Assembly: GCF_003852495.1 (NCBI RefSeq)
Contig: NZ_QAJI01000004.1
Coordinates: 100,802-164,801, forward strand
Reading direction: 5' to 3'
Length of the DNA stretch: 64,000 nt
DNA from: Taibaiella sp. KBW10
GTDB taxonomy: Bacteria; Bacteroidota; Bacteroidia; Chitinophagales; Chitinophagaceae
Positions within the stretch are counted from its first letter, which is position 1, and the number at the start of each line of letters is the position of its first letter. Below are positions 45,586 to 53,772 of the stretch, piece after piece. The notes below the pieces were generated by a model. The model searched no databases. It saw nothing but the letters and a program-made list of their open reading frames with translations, and had not been told where the DNA came from. A program made the translations under genes and the position numbers.

Positions 45586-46242
45586 TTATTTTAGTTGTTC
45601 TTTGGCAATATGTACACTCGCTGAGGCACCAATCCTGCTTGCTCCAGCGGCTACATATTTTTGGGCATCTTCATAGGTTCTGATGCCACCAGATGCTTTT
45701 ATCCGGATCTCTTCAGGCAGGTGTGCCCTCATGAGTTTTACCGCTTCCAGGCTCGCTCCTTTTTCTGCGTAACCGGTAGAGGTTTTTACAAAGTCTACAT
45801 GGTGTTTTGCGTAAAGTTCACAAGACCTAATAATCTCTGTATCTGTCAGTATTCCACTTTCGATAATAACTTTTAACACTTTGTCATTCAGTCTAGTAGG
45901 TACTAATATTTTAGATACCTCTTTGGAAAGATAATCCCAATCTCCATTCTTCAGGGCTGCTATATTATGTACCATATCTAGTTCATCTGCACCGTCTGCA
46001 AGGGCTTCTTCCGCTTCTTTTACCTTGCTAGCAGTGCTGCTATAGCCGAAAGGAAAGCCAATTACGGTGGCCACCTTTACGTCGGTATTGAGCACGAGTT
46101 GCTTAGCCGCTTTTACATAAAAGGGAGGTACGCAAACTGCGGCAAATTGATATTGAATAGCTTCTTTGCATAGTTGCTCCACTTCTCCTATGGTTGTAGA
46201 GGGTTTTAGTATGGTATGATCAATATAAGCTTCTATATTCAT
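45586..46242 (-). CDS. deoC: Deoxyribose-phosphate aldolase
   Basis: This 218-residue TIM-barrel enzyme has IDHTILKPSTT, VIGFPFGYSST, ELDMVHNIAALKNGDW, KVIIESGILTD and the Schiff-base lysine in DFVKTSTGY. It splits deoxyribose-5-phosphate into acetaldehyde and glyceraldehyde-3-phosphate in nucleoside salvage. All motifs are intact and length is normal for the short bacterial form. It lies in the middle of an operon without other deo genes. Confidence 0.97.
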   Translation of the reverse strand: MNIEAYIDHTILKPSTTIGEVEQLCKEAIQYQFAAVCVPPFYVKAAKQLVLNTDVKVATVIGFPFGYSSTASKVKEAEEALADGADELDMVHNIAALKNGDWDYLSKEVSKILVPTRLNDKVLKVIIESGILTDTEIIRSCELYAKHHVDFVKTSTGYAEKGASLEAVKLMRAHLPEEIRIKASGGIRTYEDAQKYVAAGASRIGASASVHIAKEQLK

Positions 46243-46262
46243 TTTACTTTAGTTTTTGTTTT

Positions 46263-47165
46263 TTATTGACTTATTGTCAATGTTTTATAGCTTGAAGAAT
46301 ATCCTGCCCATGCACCTAGTGCGCCGTTCGAAATATTACTGCCTACTTTAATTGGCGTGCTAAAAGGATTGCCGGTGGTACCTACAGAAAATTCTAAAGT
46401 CTGCCAAAATGTATAAGTTGCTTTATCAATAGCAGACCATTTTACGGTTACTTTATCCCCGCGCTTGAAATAGCGGTAGGTTTCAAAGTTAAACGTATCC
46501 ATAGGCGAAATACCATTCGAAATATCCAGATCTACGGTTGTGCCATTAACAATATCATCATTATAGGTAGAAAAGCGGTCGGTCAGATAGCCATTATCAT
46601 TTCTGTTGGTGAATATCCGGACACAATTACCAAGTGTGTCAGGGTCGGTATATTTACCCTTCAAAACCCGGTAATCGGGTTCGTTCGTAATCGGTTGAGG
46701 CAAAACTTCTGCCCAAATCGAATCCAGTGCTTTCACTTTTGGAATTGTAGTCGTCGCTTCATATGATTTTCCTTGATAATCAATGGATAATTTATATGTT
46801 TTGGTTTCTAAACCCAAAAAGGTAAGGTCAGCAGGATTAGCCGTGTCTACCGTATAAAATGAATAGGTATTGCTTAGGGTGTCGATCGTATATTCCCTCA
46901 ATTGAATCGTGCGGCTGCCGTCCGTTACTTTGATTACGGCTGCATGTAAGAAAGAGTTTTGCAGATTACCTAAATCGATTTTCGAAAAGAAACCCAGGCT
47001 TTTGGTCAATAGCACAAAAGGAGGCTGACCTACTTCAATACTCCCTTCTACCACTACTTTCTCTGAAATATCGGTAGGAAGGTTAAAGTTAACCTCCTTT
47101 TCGCAGGATATAAGACCCACAAGGCTTCCGATACAAACGGTCACTATAGCTAAATACCTTTTCAT
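46263..47165 (-). CDS. DUF4249 lipoprotein
   Basis: This 300-residue lipoprotein has lipobox LISC with Cys21 and the DUF4249 pattern: an N-terminal CEKEVNFNLPTDISEKVVVEG, a carboxypeptidase-like beta-sandwich (FVLLTKSLGFFSKID) and a second Ig-like half. DUF4249 genes usually follow a TonB-dependent receptor with a CarboxypepD_reg domain and form its surface lipoprotein partner. Here there is no receptor; the gene is between rlmB (12 nt) and deoC (20 nt). The function is unknown. Confidence 0.85.
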   Translation of the reverse strand: MKRYLAIVTVCIGSLVGLISCEKEVNFNLPTDISEKVVVEGSIEVGQPPFVLLTKSLGFFSKIDLGNLQNSFLHAAVIKVTDGSRTIQLREYTIDTLSNTYSFYTVDTANPADLTFLGLETKTYKLSIDYQGKSYEATTTIPKVKALDSIWAEVLPQPITNEPDYRVLKGKYTDPDTLGNCVRIFTNRNDNGYLTDRFSTYNDDIVNGTTVDLDISNGISPMDTFNFETYRYFKRGDKVTVKWSAIDKATYTFWQTLEFSVGTTGNPFSTPIKVGSNISNGALGAWAGYSSSYKTLTISQ

Positions 47166-47177
47166 ATATAAATTATA

Positions 47178-47966
47178 TTATACTCTCTGTTTGAATATTT
47201 CATACATCATGATACCGGCGGCAACGGATACGTTGAGGGAATCAAAATGTTCTGACATCGGAATCTTAACCAGATGGTCTGCAGTCTTAAGTACATAACT
47301 ACTTACTCCCGTATCTTCTGCACCCATAACAATGGCAATAGGCTCTTTTAAATCCACATCTGCCAATGCCGTTTCTGTTTGCAGGGTAGTTGCCACAATC
47401 TGAACCCCATTAAGTTTTAAGGTATCTACGGCTTGTTGTACAGAGGCGACCCTACAAATAGCAATTTTTTCCAGCGCTCCGGCAGAGGTTTTGATTCCTT
47501 CTTCGGTAATGGCTGCATTGTTTGAACTTGGAATAACCAAAGCATGTGCTCCGAAACCATAAGCAGAACGGGCAATAGCACCCAGGTTCCGCGTATCGGT
47601 AATGCCATCCAGGATGACAAACAGCGGTGTTTCTCCTTTGTCTACCGCCAGGTCAATCACGCCTTGCAGCGGTTGATAACTGATGAGGCCGGCAATCGCC
47701 ACTACTCCCTGGTGATTAGCCTGAGTGAAGCGGTCCAGTTTTTCGGTAGGTACATAGCTTACGGTAATGTCTTGTTTGCGGGCCAGGTTTTTAATCACGC
47801 CCAGTTCATCCCCGGTAGCCGTTTTCAGAATAAATATCTTTTCGATATCAACGGCTTCGTTTAAGGCTTCGATAATCGGTTTACGGCCGACGATTAGCCT
47901 GCTTTTAGGGACAGAAGTACGCTGATTTCTGTAATTGCTGTTTTGTGGTCTGTTTGTAAAACTCAA
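47178..47966 (-). CDS. rlmB: 23S rRNA (guanosine-2'-O)-methyltransferase RlmB, TTG start
   Basis: This 262-residue SPOUT-class protein has the N-terminal substrate-binding domain (LIVGRKPIIEALNEA) and the trefoil-knot motifs LDGITDTRNLGAIARSAYGFG, IAIVMGAEDTGVSS and IPMSEHFDSLNVSVAAGI. It methylates a ribose in 23S rRNA. The start codon is notable: the frame carries the stop of the preceding gene two codons upstream and no ATG or GTG before the conserved domain, so TTG at 47966 is the only plausible start. The 6-nt gap to the preceding stop suggests translational coupling. Confidence 0.93.
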   Translation of the reverse strand: MSFTNRPQNSNYRNQRTSVPKSRLIVGRKPIIEALNEAVDIEKIFILKTATGDELGVIKNLARKQDITVSYVPTEKLDRFTQANHQGVVAIAGLISYQPLQGVIDLAVDKGETPLFVILDGITDTRNLGAIARSAYGFGAHALVIPSSNNAAITEEGIKTSAGALEKIAICRVASVQQAVDTLKLNGVQIVATTLQTETALADVDLKEPIAIVMGAEDTGVSSYVLKTADHLVKIPMSEHFDSLNVSVAAGIMMYEIFKQRV

Positions 47967-47972
47967 GATATA

Positions 47973-48461
47973 TTATTTATTGATAATGTTATAGGTCCAA
48001 CTCTTCAAGAACGCTGCTACTTTTTCTGTATTGTATCCTTTACCTTCTTCCAGAAAAGAAGTGTTTTGTGTCATGATCTGCTGTCCTTTTTGGTTTAAGA
48101 TCACGATAACCGGAAAGCCGAAGCGCTGTGGGCGCTGCAGGGCATTCAATACAGCCTCATTTTTATTTTCTTTACTATAATTAATATGTACCACTTCATA
48201 TTCCTCCAAGAGGGTATGAAGGGAGTCATTTTCCTTCATAAAGCGATCCAGGCGCATACACCAGGGGCACCAATTGCCCCCTATAAAAACGATAATATGC
48301 TTTTTTTCTTTTGCTGCTTTCTTTTTGGCCTGGTCCAACTCCTGTTTTGCATTCGCTTCCGGATGGTACACTTTTGCTGCCGGGGGTTTAGATGCCTGGT
48401 TTTGCGCCCTGGTTTGTAGCCCTGCAATAAAGAATAGTAATAAGAACCAAAAAGATTTCAT
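47973..48461 (-). CDS. Exported thioredoxin-like protein (CPWC)
   Basis: The ATG at 48461 begins MKSFWFLLLFFIAGLQTRAQ, a good signal peptide; the frame upstream to 48482 is less likely. The 162-residue protein has a Lys-rich helical linker and a thioredoxin fold with active site GGNWCPWCMRLD, followed by GFPVIVILNQKG with the cis-Pro. It should act in the periplasm on thiols. It is the first gene of the six-gene operon reaching down to 43788, and its stop codon is two codons before the rlmB start. Confidence 0.85.
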   Translation of the reverse strand: MKSFWFLLLFFIAGLQTRAQNQASKPPAAKVYHPEANAKQELDQAKKKAAKEKKHIIVFIGGNWCPWCMRLDRFMKENDSLHTLLEEYEVVHINYSKENKNEAVLNALQRPQRFGFPVIVILNQKGQQIMTQNTSFLEEGKGYNTEKVAAFLKSWTYNIINK

Positions 48462-48498
48462 GCTTAAGAAATGAGGATACACACGGTATTTTGCATGG

Positions 48499-48533
48499 CA
48501 AATTTAGTATATATACCTTAGATAAAAACAAAA
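48499..48533 (-). promoter_or_regulatory. Promoter of the six-gene minus-strand operon
   Basis: The minus strand reads TTTTG (48529-48533), a 22-nt spacer and TAAATTTG (48499-48506), then the ATG at 48461. The -33 element overlaps the foot of the upstream gene's terminator hairpin. Confidence 0.6.
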
Positions 48534-48555
48534 CACTATTAAAAATAGTGTTTTG
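48529..48555 (-). terminator. Terminator of the lytic transglycosylase gene
   Basis: A perfect 12-bp stem (48529-48540 with 48544-48555) and 3-nt loop are followed on the minus strand by TTTTT. It begins 22 nt after the stop codon. Confidence 0.85.
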
Positions 48556-48576
48556 CCTCCTTTCGGGTTTGTATAA

Positions 48577-49512
48577 TTAAGTATTTGGAATCAGGATACT
48601 GTAGGTCTTTCCGGGACGCACGCTCAGAGACTTTCCCCTTAACCATTGGTTTGCGATCTTGATTTGCTGATAAGTACTGCCATTTTGTTTGGCCCATGCC
48701 GCCAGGTCGCCAATCGAACTGCTCACCTGTAGGTTACGACCTGTAATAGGTTGATACACATCCTCATTATCTAAAACGAAACCTAGTTTATCGGCGTTGG
48801 CAATGATGTGTTTCAGGGCCAGGATGCGGTAAACATATCGGTTTGTTTCTTCCGGAAGCAAAAGGTTATAGTAATTGCTTTCATATTGTTGGCTGCTGTA
48901 ATTACTGAATCCGCCCATACCCATATTATAAGAGGCGGCGGCGGCGGTCCAGTTGCCAAATTTAGCATAAGCTTGTTTGAGGTAACGGCAGGCTGCTTCT
49001 GTTGATCTTTCCAGATCATAGCGTTCATCTACCTCATCGGTGATCTCCAGCCCGAATTGCTGTCCCGAAGCTTTCAGGAATTGCCAGTAGCCTACGGCAC
49101 CTGCTTTAGATACCTGATTATATAGTGCACTTTCGGCAACGCATAAATATTTAAAATCATCCGGGACGCCATTGGCTTTAAGGATACGCTCAATAATCGG
49201 AAAAGTACGGTTAGCTAGCTTTAAGATATATATGGTACTACCATGCATGTAACTATTAAATAGCAACTCTCTGTCCAATCTTTCTTTTACATCCCAACGG
49301 CTTAGTGGCGTGCTTTCACCGGCAAAGGCAATGCTTTTAGGTAATTTTGGGGCAAACCATTTATTATTATTCAGCAATACGGTTGTTTCCGGCTTTACGG
49401 GACTGGTGGGTTCTGCGGCAGAAACGCTTGCCGGTCGCTCATTTTTTTTAGCAGCCGCTTCCTGCGTACCAATAAGGGATAGCAAGCCCAAGCTCCAGAG
49501 GTATTTATTCAT
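48577..49512 (-). CDS. Lytic transglycosylase (MltD-like, SLT domain)
   Basis: The ATG at 49512 gives 311 residues; a TTG two codons earlier is less likely. A signal peptide ends near EAAAK. The SLT domain (about 105-240) shows FKYLCVAESALYNQ with the catalytic Glu, AVGYWQFLKASGQQFGL and AAASYNMGMGGF. The C-terminal 50 residues (WAKQNGSTYQQIKIANQWL, PGKTYSILIP) look like a LysM-like peptidoglycan-binding unit. The enzyme cleaves glycan strands of peptidoglycan, producing anhydro-muropeptides. It is monocistronic with its own terminator. Confidence 0.9.
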   Translation of the reverse strand: MNKYLWSLGLLSLIGTQEAAAKKNERPASVSAAEPTSPVKPETTVLLNNNKWFAPKLPKSIAFAGESTPLSRWDVKERLDRELLFNSYMHGSTIYILKLANRTFPIIERILKANGVPDDFKYLCVAESALYNQVSKAGAVGYWQFLKASGQQFGLEITDEVDERYDLERSTEAACRYLKQAYAKFGNWTAAAASYNMGMGGFSNYSSQQYESNYYNLLLPEETNRYVYRILALKHIIANADKLGFVLDNEDVYQPITGRNLQVSSSIGDLAAWAKQNGSTYQQIKIANQWLRGKSLSVRPGKTYSILIPNT

Positions 49513-49649
49513 ATTCAATAAGTTATAACTTTATATTTATATAGCAGATCGTTTTAGGTATCTTGATTGATGTTGCAATATAGTAAACAAATTGCAGAAT
49601 AATTTGTTAACGAAATGATACAAAATATGGGAAACAATTTATTAATGAG

Positions 49650-49657
49650 TATATTTG
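49650..49657 (+). promoter_or_regulatory. -7 element of carA
   Basis: TATATTTG lies 51 nt before the chosen carA ATG at 49709 and contains the TTG (49655) from which a longer frame could be drawn, which argues against that longer form. No TTTG is at the -33 position. Confidence 0.5.
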
Positions 49658-49708
49658 CACCCCAGTAGTTATACCATTTTAAGTCCCGCATTACATTATT
49701 ATTATATT

Positions 49709-50830
49709 ATGCCCCAACAAGCAACTATCGATCGTCCGGCTTATCTCTTATTAGAAGACGGCACTCTTTTTAAAGGAAAATCATTTGGTAAAATTGGCAC
49801 TACAGGAGGAGAACTTTGTTTCAACACCGGTATGACAGGTTATCAGGAAGTTTTTACCGATCCCTCGTATTCGGGACAAATGTTGATCATGAATACCGCT
49901 TATGTCGGTAATTATGGTGTGAACGATAAAGATGTGGAATCGGATAGGGTAATGATCAAAGGTTTGATTTGTAAAAACATTACCTCGAGATATTCCCGCA
50001 TGATGGCTACCGGATCTTTAAGTGAGTATTTAACGGAAAACGGTATTGTCGCCATACAGGATGTAGATACCCGCGCTTTGGTACAGCATGTACGTACCAA
50101 AGGTGCTATGAACTGTGTGATTTCTTCCGAATTTGAAGAAGTAGCAAAACTACAGGAAGCCTTAAATGCCATTCCTAAAATGGAAGGTTTGGACCTTGCA
50201 TCAGGTGTGAGTACCAAAGAAGCGTATACCTTCGGATCAGAAGATGCGCCGGTAAGGGTATCGGTACTGGATTTTGGTATCAAGAGAAATATGCTGCAGT
50301 GTTTTGCCGACAGAGGGGTTTATACAAAAGTATTCCCGGCCACTTCAGGGGTACAAGACTTATTATCTTTTAATCCGGATGGGATTTTTGTCTCCAATGG
50401 TCCCGGCGATCCGGCGGCTATGGATTATGCCATCAAAACGGTACAGGATATCCTGGAAAGTGGAAAACCAATGTTTGGTATCTGCTTAGGGCATCAACTG
50501 CTGGCTTTAGCCAAGGGCATCAAGACCTTTAAAATGCATCACGGACACAGGGGTTTGAACCACCCGGTAAAAAACCTGCGTACCGGTATTTGTGAAATCA
50601 CCACACAGAACCACGGTTTTGGTGTAGACGCTGCATCGGTAAAAGCACAGGAAGAAACTGTTGAAATATCACATATCAACCTGAATGACGGTTCTATCGA
50701 GGGCATTCGGATCAAGGACAAACCGGCCTTTTCGGTACAATACCACCCGGAAAGTACGCCAGGGCCTTATGATTCAAGGTACTTGTTTGACGATTTCCTG
50801 GAGCTGATCAAACAACATAAACTGAACTAA
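49709..50830 (+). CDS. carA: Carbamoyl-phosphate synthase small subunit
   Basis: From the ATG at 49709 the protein has 373 residues. The N-terminal half has LLLEDGTLFKGKSFG and TGMTGYQEVFTDPSYSGQ; the C-terminal class I glutamine amidotransferase has GPGDP, the nucleophile Cys in FGICLGHQLLALA and the His-Glu pair in QYHPESTPGP. It hydrolyses glutamine to feed ammonia to CarB for arginine and pyrimidine synthesis. carB is not in this window; the next gene encodes a dehydrogenase. A carA separated from carB is not rare in the phylum. Confidence 0.97.
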   Translation: MPQQATIDRPAYLLLEDGTLFKGKSFGKIGTTGGELCFNTGMTGYQEVFTDPSYSGQMLIMNTAYVGNYGVNDKDVESDRVMIKGLICKNITSRYSRMMATGSLSEYLTENGIVAIQDVDTRALVQHVRTKGAMNCVISSEFEEVAKLQEALNAIPKMEGLDLASGVSTKEAYTFGSEDAPVRVSVLDFGIKRNMLQCFADRGVYTKVFPATSGVQDLLSFNPDGIFVSNGPGDPAAMDYAIKTVQDILESGKPMFGICLGHQLLALAKGIKTFKMHHGHRGLNHPVKNLRTGICEITTQNHGFGVDAASVKAQEETVEISHINLNDGSIEGIRIKDKPAFSVQYHPESTPGPYDSRYLFDDFLELIKQHKLN

Positions 50831-50872
50831 ACTTATCATCATTCGTTTTACGATTCGAATACGTCATATTAT

Positions 50873-51823
50873 ATGGAGAAAATATTAGTTATTGGTGCCG
50901 GTGGGCAAATCGGGGTAGAACTCACCCTGGCGCTCCGCGCTAAATACGGTCAGGACAATGTTATTGCTTCTGACATCAGAGAACCGCACGTTTTATTGGC
51001 CGATAGTGGTCCTTATGTACAATTGGATGTGATGAACTCCAATGCGGTATCTTTACTGGTACAAAAAGAAAAAGTGACGCAAATCTACCTGCTGGCAGCT
51101 ATTTTATCGGCTACAGGAGAAAAGAACCCACTTTGGGCATGGGATATCAACATGAAGAGCCTGATGAATATCCTCGATATTTGTGTAGAACAAAAAGTGT
51201 CTAAATTATATTGGCCAAGTTCAATTGCGGTATTCGGGAATACTACACCAAAAGAAAATACCGAGCAGAAGACGATTATCGAGCCGGTTACGGTCTATGG
51301 TATTAGTAAATATGCCGGAGAGTTGTGGTGTCAATATTATTTTGATAAATATGGCCTGGATGTGCGCAGTTTGCGTTATCCCGGCCTGATCAGCTGGAAA
51401 TCAGCTCCCGGTGGCGGAACCACCGATTATGCCATTGATATTTATATTGAGGCATTGAAGAAACAATCTTATGAATGTTTCCTGAGTGAGCATACTTATT
51501 TGCCTATGATGTATATGGACGATGCGATTCGTGCGACCATAGAACTGATGGAGGCACCAAAAGAATCGATTAAAAACAGAATGTCTTATAATCTTTCCGG
51601 AATGAGTTTTTCTCCAAAGGAAATTTCGGAAGCCATTCAGAAACATATTCCCGGATTTACGATTTCCTACGCACCTGATTTCAGACAGAAAATCGCGGAC
51701 AGCTGGCCAAAAAGTATTGAAGACAAAGAAGCCGAAAAAGACTGGGGCTGGAAAGCGGAGTATGACCTGGAAAAAATGACGGCAGCCATGCTGGAAAATT
51801 TAAAGACGGTAAAAAGAATGTAA
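50873..51823 (+). CDS. SDR-type L-threonine 3-dehydrogenase-like protein
   Basis: This 316-residue extended SDR enzyme has the NAD-binding GAGGQIGVELTLAL, the active-site YGISK and a C-terminal SWPKSIEDKEAEKDWGWK. The last segment and overall length match the short-chain L-threonine 3-dehydrogenases rather than sugar epimerases. Such enzymes oxidise threonine to 2-amino-3-oxobutyrate in the cytoplasm. No kbl ligase gene is adjacent. It follows carA by 42 nt and may be co-transcribed. The SDR family is sure, the substrate likely. Confidence 0.8.
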   Translation: MEKILVIGAGGQIGVELTLALRAKYGQDNVIASDIREPHVLLADSGPYVQLDVMNSNAVSLLVQKEKVTQIYLLAAILSATGEKNPLWAWDINMKSLMNILDICVEQKVSKLYWPSSIAVFGNTTPKENTEQKTIIEPVTVYGISKYAGELWCQYYFDKYGLDVRSLRYPGLISWKSAPGGGTTDYAIDIYIEALKKQSYECFLSEHTYLPMMYMDDAIRATIELMEAPKESIKNRMSYNLSGMSFSPKEISEAIQKHIPGFTISYAPDFRQKIADSWPKSIEDKEAEKDWGWKAEYDLEKMTAAMLENLKTVKRM

Positions 51824-51845
51824 GCTTGCTTATCAAAACATACAG

Positions 51846-51879
51846 AAAAAGCGTAATCCGAAACCGGGTTGCGCTTTTT
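51846..51879 (+). terminator. Terminator after the threonine dehydrogenase-like gene
   Basis: A 15-bp stem with a few G-T pairs (51846-51860 with 51865-51879) and 4-nt loop has A and T runs at its foot. Confidence 0.85.
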
Positions 51880-51914
51880 TATATTGTGTACCTTTATGTA
51901 TAAAACAACAAATC

Positions 51915-52655
51915 ATGATGCGCTTTGTTATTATAATGAGTTTATTAAGTTTGGGTTATGTGGGTAGTGCAAACGCTCAGGCGCTAGGCCATAAACTCGA
52001 AATCAGTCACCTGACCGGTGATTTTTATGTGTATACTACCTATCAAAAATATGGGGATCAATTGTTTCCTTCAAATAGCATGTATTTGGTTACAAAGGCA
52101 GGTGCGGTTTTGTTTGATGTACCCTGGGATAGTACACAATTCCAGCCTTTGCTGGATAGCATTGCCATAAAGCATCATCAAAAGGTAGTCCTCTGCCTGG
52201 CAACGCATTATCATGAAGACCGGACCGGGGCGCTGGAATTTTATAAACAAAAGGGGATTAAAACGTATACGACCCGGCAGACAGACCTGTTAAGTCAGCA
52301 ACATAAGGAACACAGGGCACAATACCTGATGGATGGAGATACTACATTTACCATTGGTCAGTATACTTTTCAGACCTATTACGCTGGTGCAGGACATAGT
52401 GCGGATAATATTGTTGTTTGGTTTCCGAAGGAAAAGATTCTTTATGGAGGCTGTCTGATCAAGAGTGTAGAAGCGAAAGACCTCGGCAATCTGAGCGATG
52501 CACATGTAGGGGCTTGGGCAAAAACAATCAAAAAGATTCAACATAAATTTCCAAAACCAAAGTATATCATCACGGGGCATCAGGACTGGACCGATACCCG
52601 GTCTATGGAACATACGCTGTACCTGATTAAACAGTATCAGCGGAAACAGCAATAA
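51915..52655 (+). CDS. Subclass B1 metallo-beta-lactamase
   Basis: This 246-residue exported protein (signal peptide ending near SANAQ) has every zinc ligand of subclass B1: H98, H100 and D102 in THYHEDR, H161 in AGHSADNIVVW, C180 in YGGCLIKS and H222 in ITGHQDW. The Cys ligand and the HxHxDR form separate it from B2, B3 and glyoxalase-like relatives. The GGCLIKSVEAKDLGN stretch is like the chromosomal enzymes of Flavobacteriia (BlaB/IND group). Enzymes of this type hydrolyse penicillins, cephalosporins and carbapenems in the periplasm. No mobile element or other resistance gene is adjacent, so it is probably an intrinsic gene. Activity spectrum is inferred. Confidence 0.93.
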   Translation: MMRFVIIMSLLSLGYVGSANAQALGHKLEISHLTGDFYVYTTYQKYGDQLFPSNSMYLVTKAGAVLFDVPWDSTQFQPLLDSIAIKHHQKVVLCLATHYHEDRTGALEFYKQKGIKTYTTRQTDLLSQQHKEHRAQYLMDGDTTFTIGQYTFQTYYAGAGHSADNIVVWFPKEKILYGGCLIKSVEAKDLGNLSDAHVGAWAKTIKKIQHKFPKPKYIITGHQDWTDTRSMEHTLYLIKQYQRKQQ

Positions 52656-52745
52656 TCAAAACTGCTGGATTGGTTTAATGTGCAAAAAATAAATACATTA
52701 GCCCTATCCGGCTATGTATAAAGCAGGGTAGCAACTGCAGTACAT

Positions 52746-52777
52746 TTTTCCTAAGCTAAGTTAATGCTGTATCTTTG
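52746..52777 (+). promoter_or_regulatory. Candidate promoter of the esterase gene
   Basis: TTTC (52746-52749), a 20-nt spacer and TATCTTTG (52770-52777) approximate the consensus with one -33 mismatch. The ATG at 52829 lies 51 nt beyond. Confidence 0.5.
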
Positions 52778-52828
52778 ACCGTATTGCCTTAGTGCTTTAC
52801 TGTTTTGATAGGGATACCATTATATTAT

Positions 52829-53692
52829 ATGAAGAGACTTATGCTACTTGGTCTGCTGACCATCACTTTTTTCCTCACTTACGGACAAAAAAATAAATCA
52901 ATCAAGAGCAGCCCTTTGGTTTTGGGCCGGATTGATAAGCTGTATTCCAAAGCCTTAAAAGAGACCAGAACCCTGAGTATTTATTTACCCGAAGGATATA
53001 ATGCAAAAGATACGGTGCACTATCCGGTGATCTATGTCCTGGATGGGGGTGTGGAAGAAGATTTTATCCATATTACCGGTATTGTGCGGTATAATACACA
53101 AGCCTGGATCGCCCGTTTCCCAAAGTCAATTGTTGTGGGTATTGAAAACACAAACCGGAAGCGTGATTTTACCTTTTCGGTGCCGGACCTGGATTTTGTA
53201 GCTAAAATGGGATTTAAGAAAGAGCAGTTTCCTGCTTATGGGGGATCGGCTCACTATATTGCTTTCCTGGAACAAGAGTTGCAACCCTATATCACCCAAA
53301 AATATAAAGGTACCCGTTCCCGAACCGTGATTGGAGAGTCTTTGGCCGGACTTTTGGCTACAGAGATCTTACTCAAACACCGGCATTTGTTTGACCATTA
53401 TATTATTATTGCGCCGAGCTTATGGTGGGGTAGCGAATCCTTATTAAAGCCGGTAAGCACTTCCGCTGTGCTTGCTCCTAAGCCGGTCAGTGTCTATATC
53501 GGTGCCTGTGCTAAAGAAGAAGAGGAAACCATGTATCAGGATGCATTGACCCTAAGCAATATGTTGAAGGAACAGCAAAACCTAAATGTCTATTTCGACT
53601 ATTTACCGGAGGAAATTCACGCCACCATTATCCATCAGGCGACTTATAATGCCTTTAAATTGTTTTATCCCAAAACGATATATCAAAAATAA
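52829..53692 (+). CDS. Exported esterase (EstD/ferri-siderophore-esterase-like alpha/beta hydrolase)
   Basis: From the ATG at 52829 (a TTG at 52805 is rejected) the protein has 287 residues with a signal peptide ending near LTYGQ. The alpha/beta hydrolase fold shows RTLSIYLPEGYN, YPVIYVLDGG, the nucleophile Ser in VIGESLAGLLA and the oxyanion-side APSLWWG, typical of the putative esterase family (PF00756; esterase D, IroE/Fes). A C-terminal HATIIHQ supplies the catalytic His. The substrate is unknown. It follows the metallo-beta-lactamase and ends at a bidirectional terminator. Confidence 0.82.
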   Translation: MKRLMLLGLLTITFFLTYGQKNKSIKSSPLVLGRIDKLYSKALKETRTLSIYLPEGYNAKDTVHYPVIYVLDGGVEEDFIHITGIVRYNTQAWIARFPKSIVVGIENTNRKRDFTFSVPDLDFVAKMGFKKEQFPAYGGSAHYIAFLEQELQPYITQKYKGTRSRTVIGESLAGLLATEILLKHRHLFDHYIIIAPSLWWGSESLLKPVSTSAVLAPKPVSVYIGACAKEEEETMYQDALTLSNMLKEQQNLNVYFDYLPEEIHATIIHQATYNAFKLFYPKTIYQK

Positions 53693-53721
53693 AATGCCCG
53701 AAACAAGTTTGTTTACCCATA

Positions 53722-53760
53722 AAAAAATAGGCTGTCCGTATCACGAACAGCCTATTTTTT
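53722..53760. terminator. Bidirectional terminator between the esterase gene and the large secreted protein
   Basis: A 14-bp stem (53722-53735 with 53747-53760) with 11-nt loop is flanked by A and T runs and lies between two convergent genes. Confidence 0.85.
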
Positions 53761-53772
53761 ATGAAAATGATG

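Noticed and set aside
47178..48461. Thioredoxin-RlmB fusion by stop-codon read-through
   Set aside because: The frames are the same, but the TAA stop is followed at once by a TTG start, and an exported RlmB would make no biological sense.
49709..51823. Carbamoyl-phosphate synthase operon
   Set aside because: The gene after carA is a dehydrogenase of the SDR family, not carB; no large subunit is in the window.
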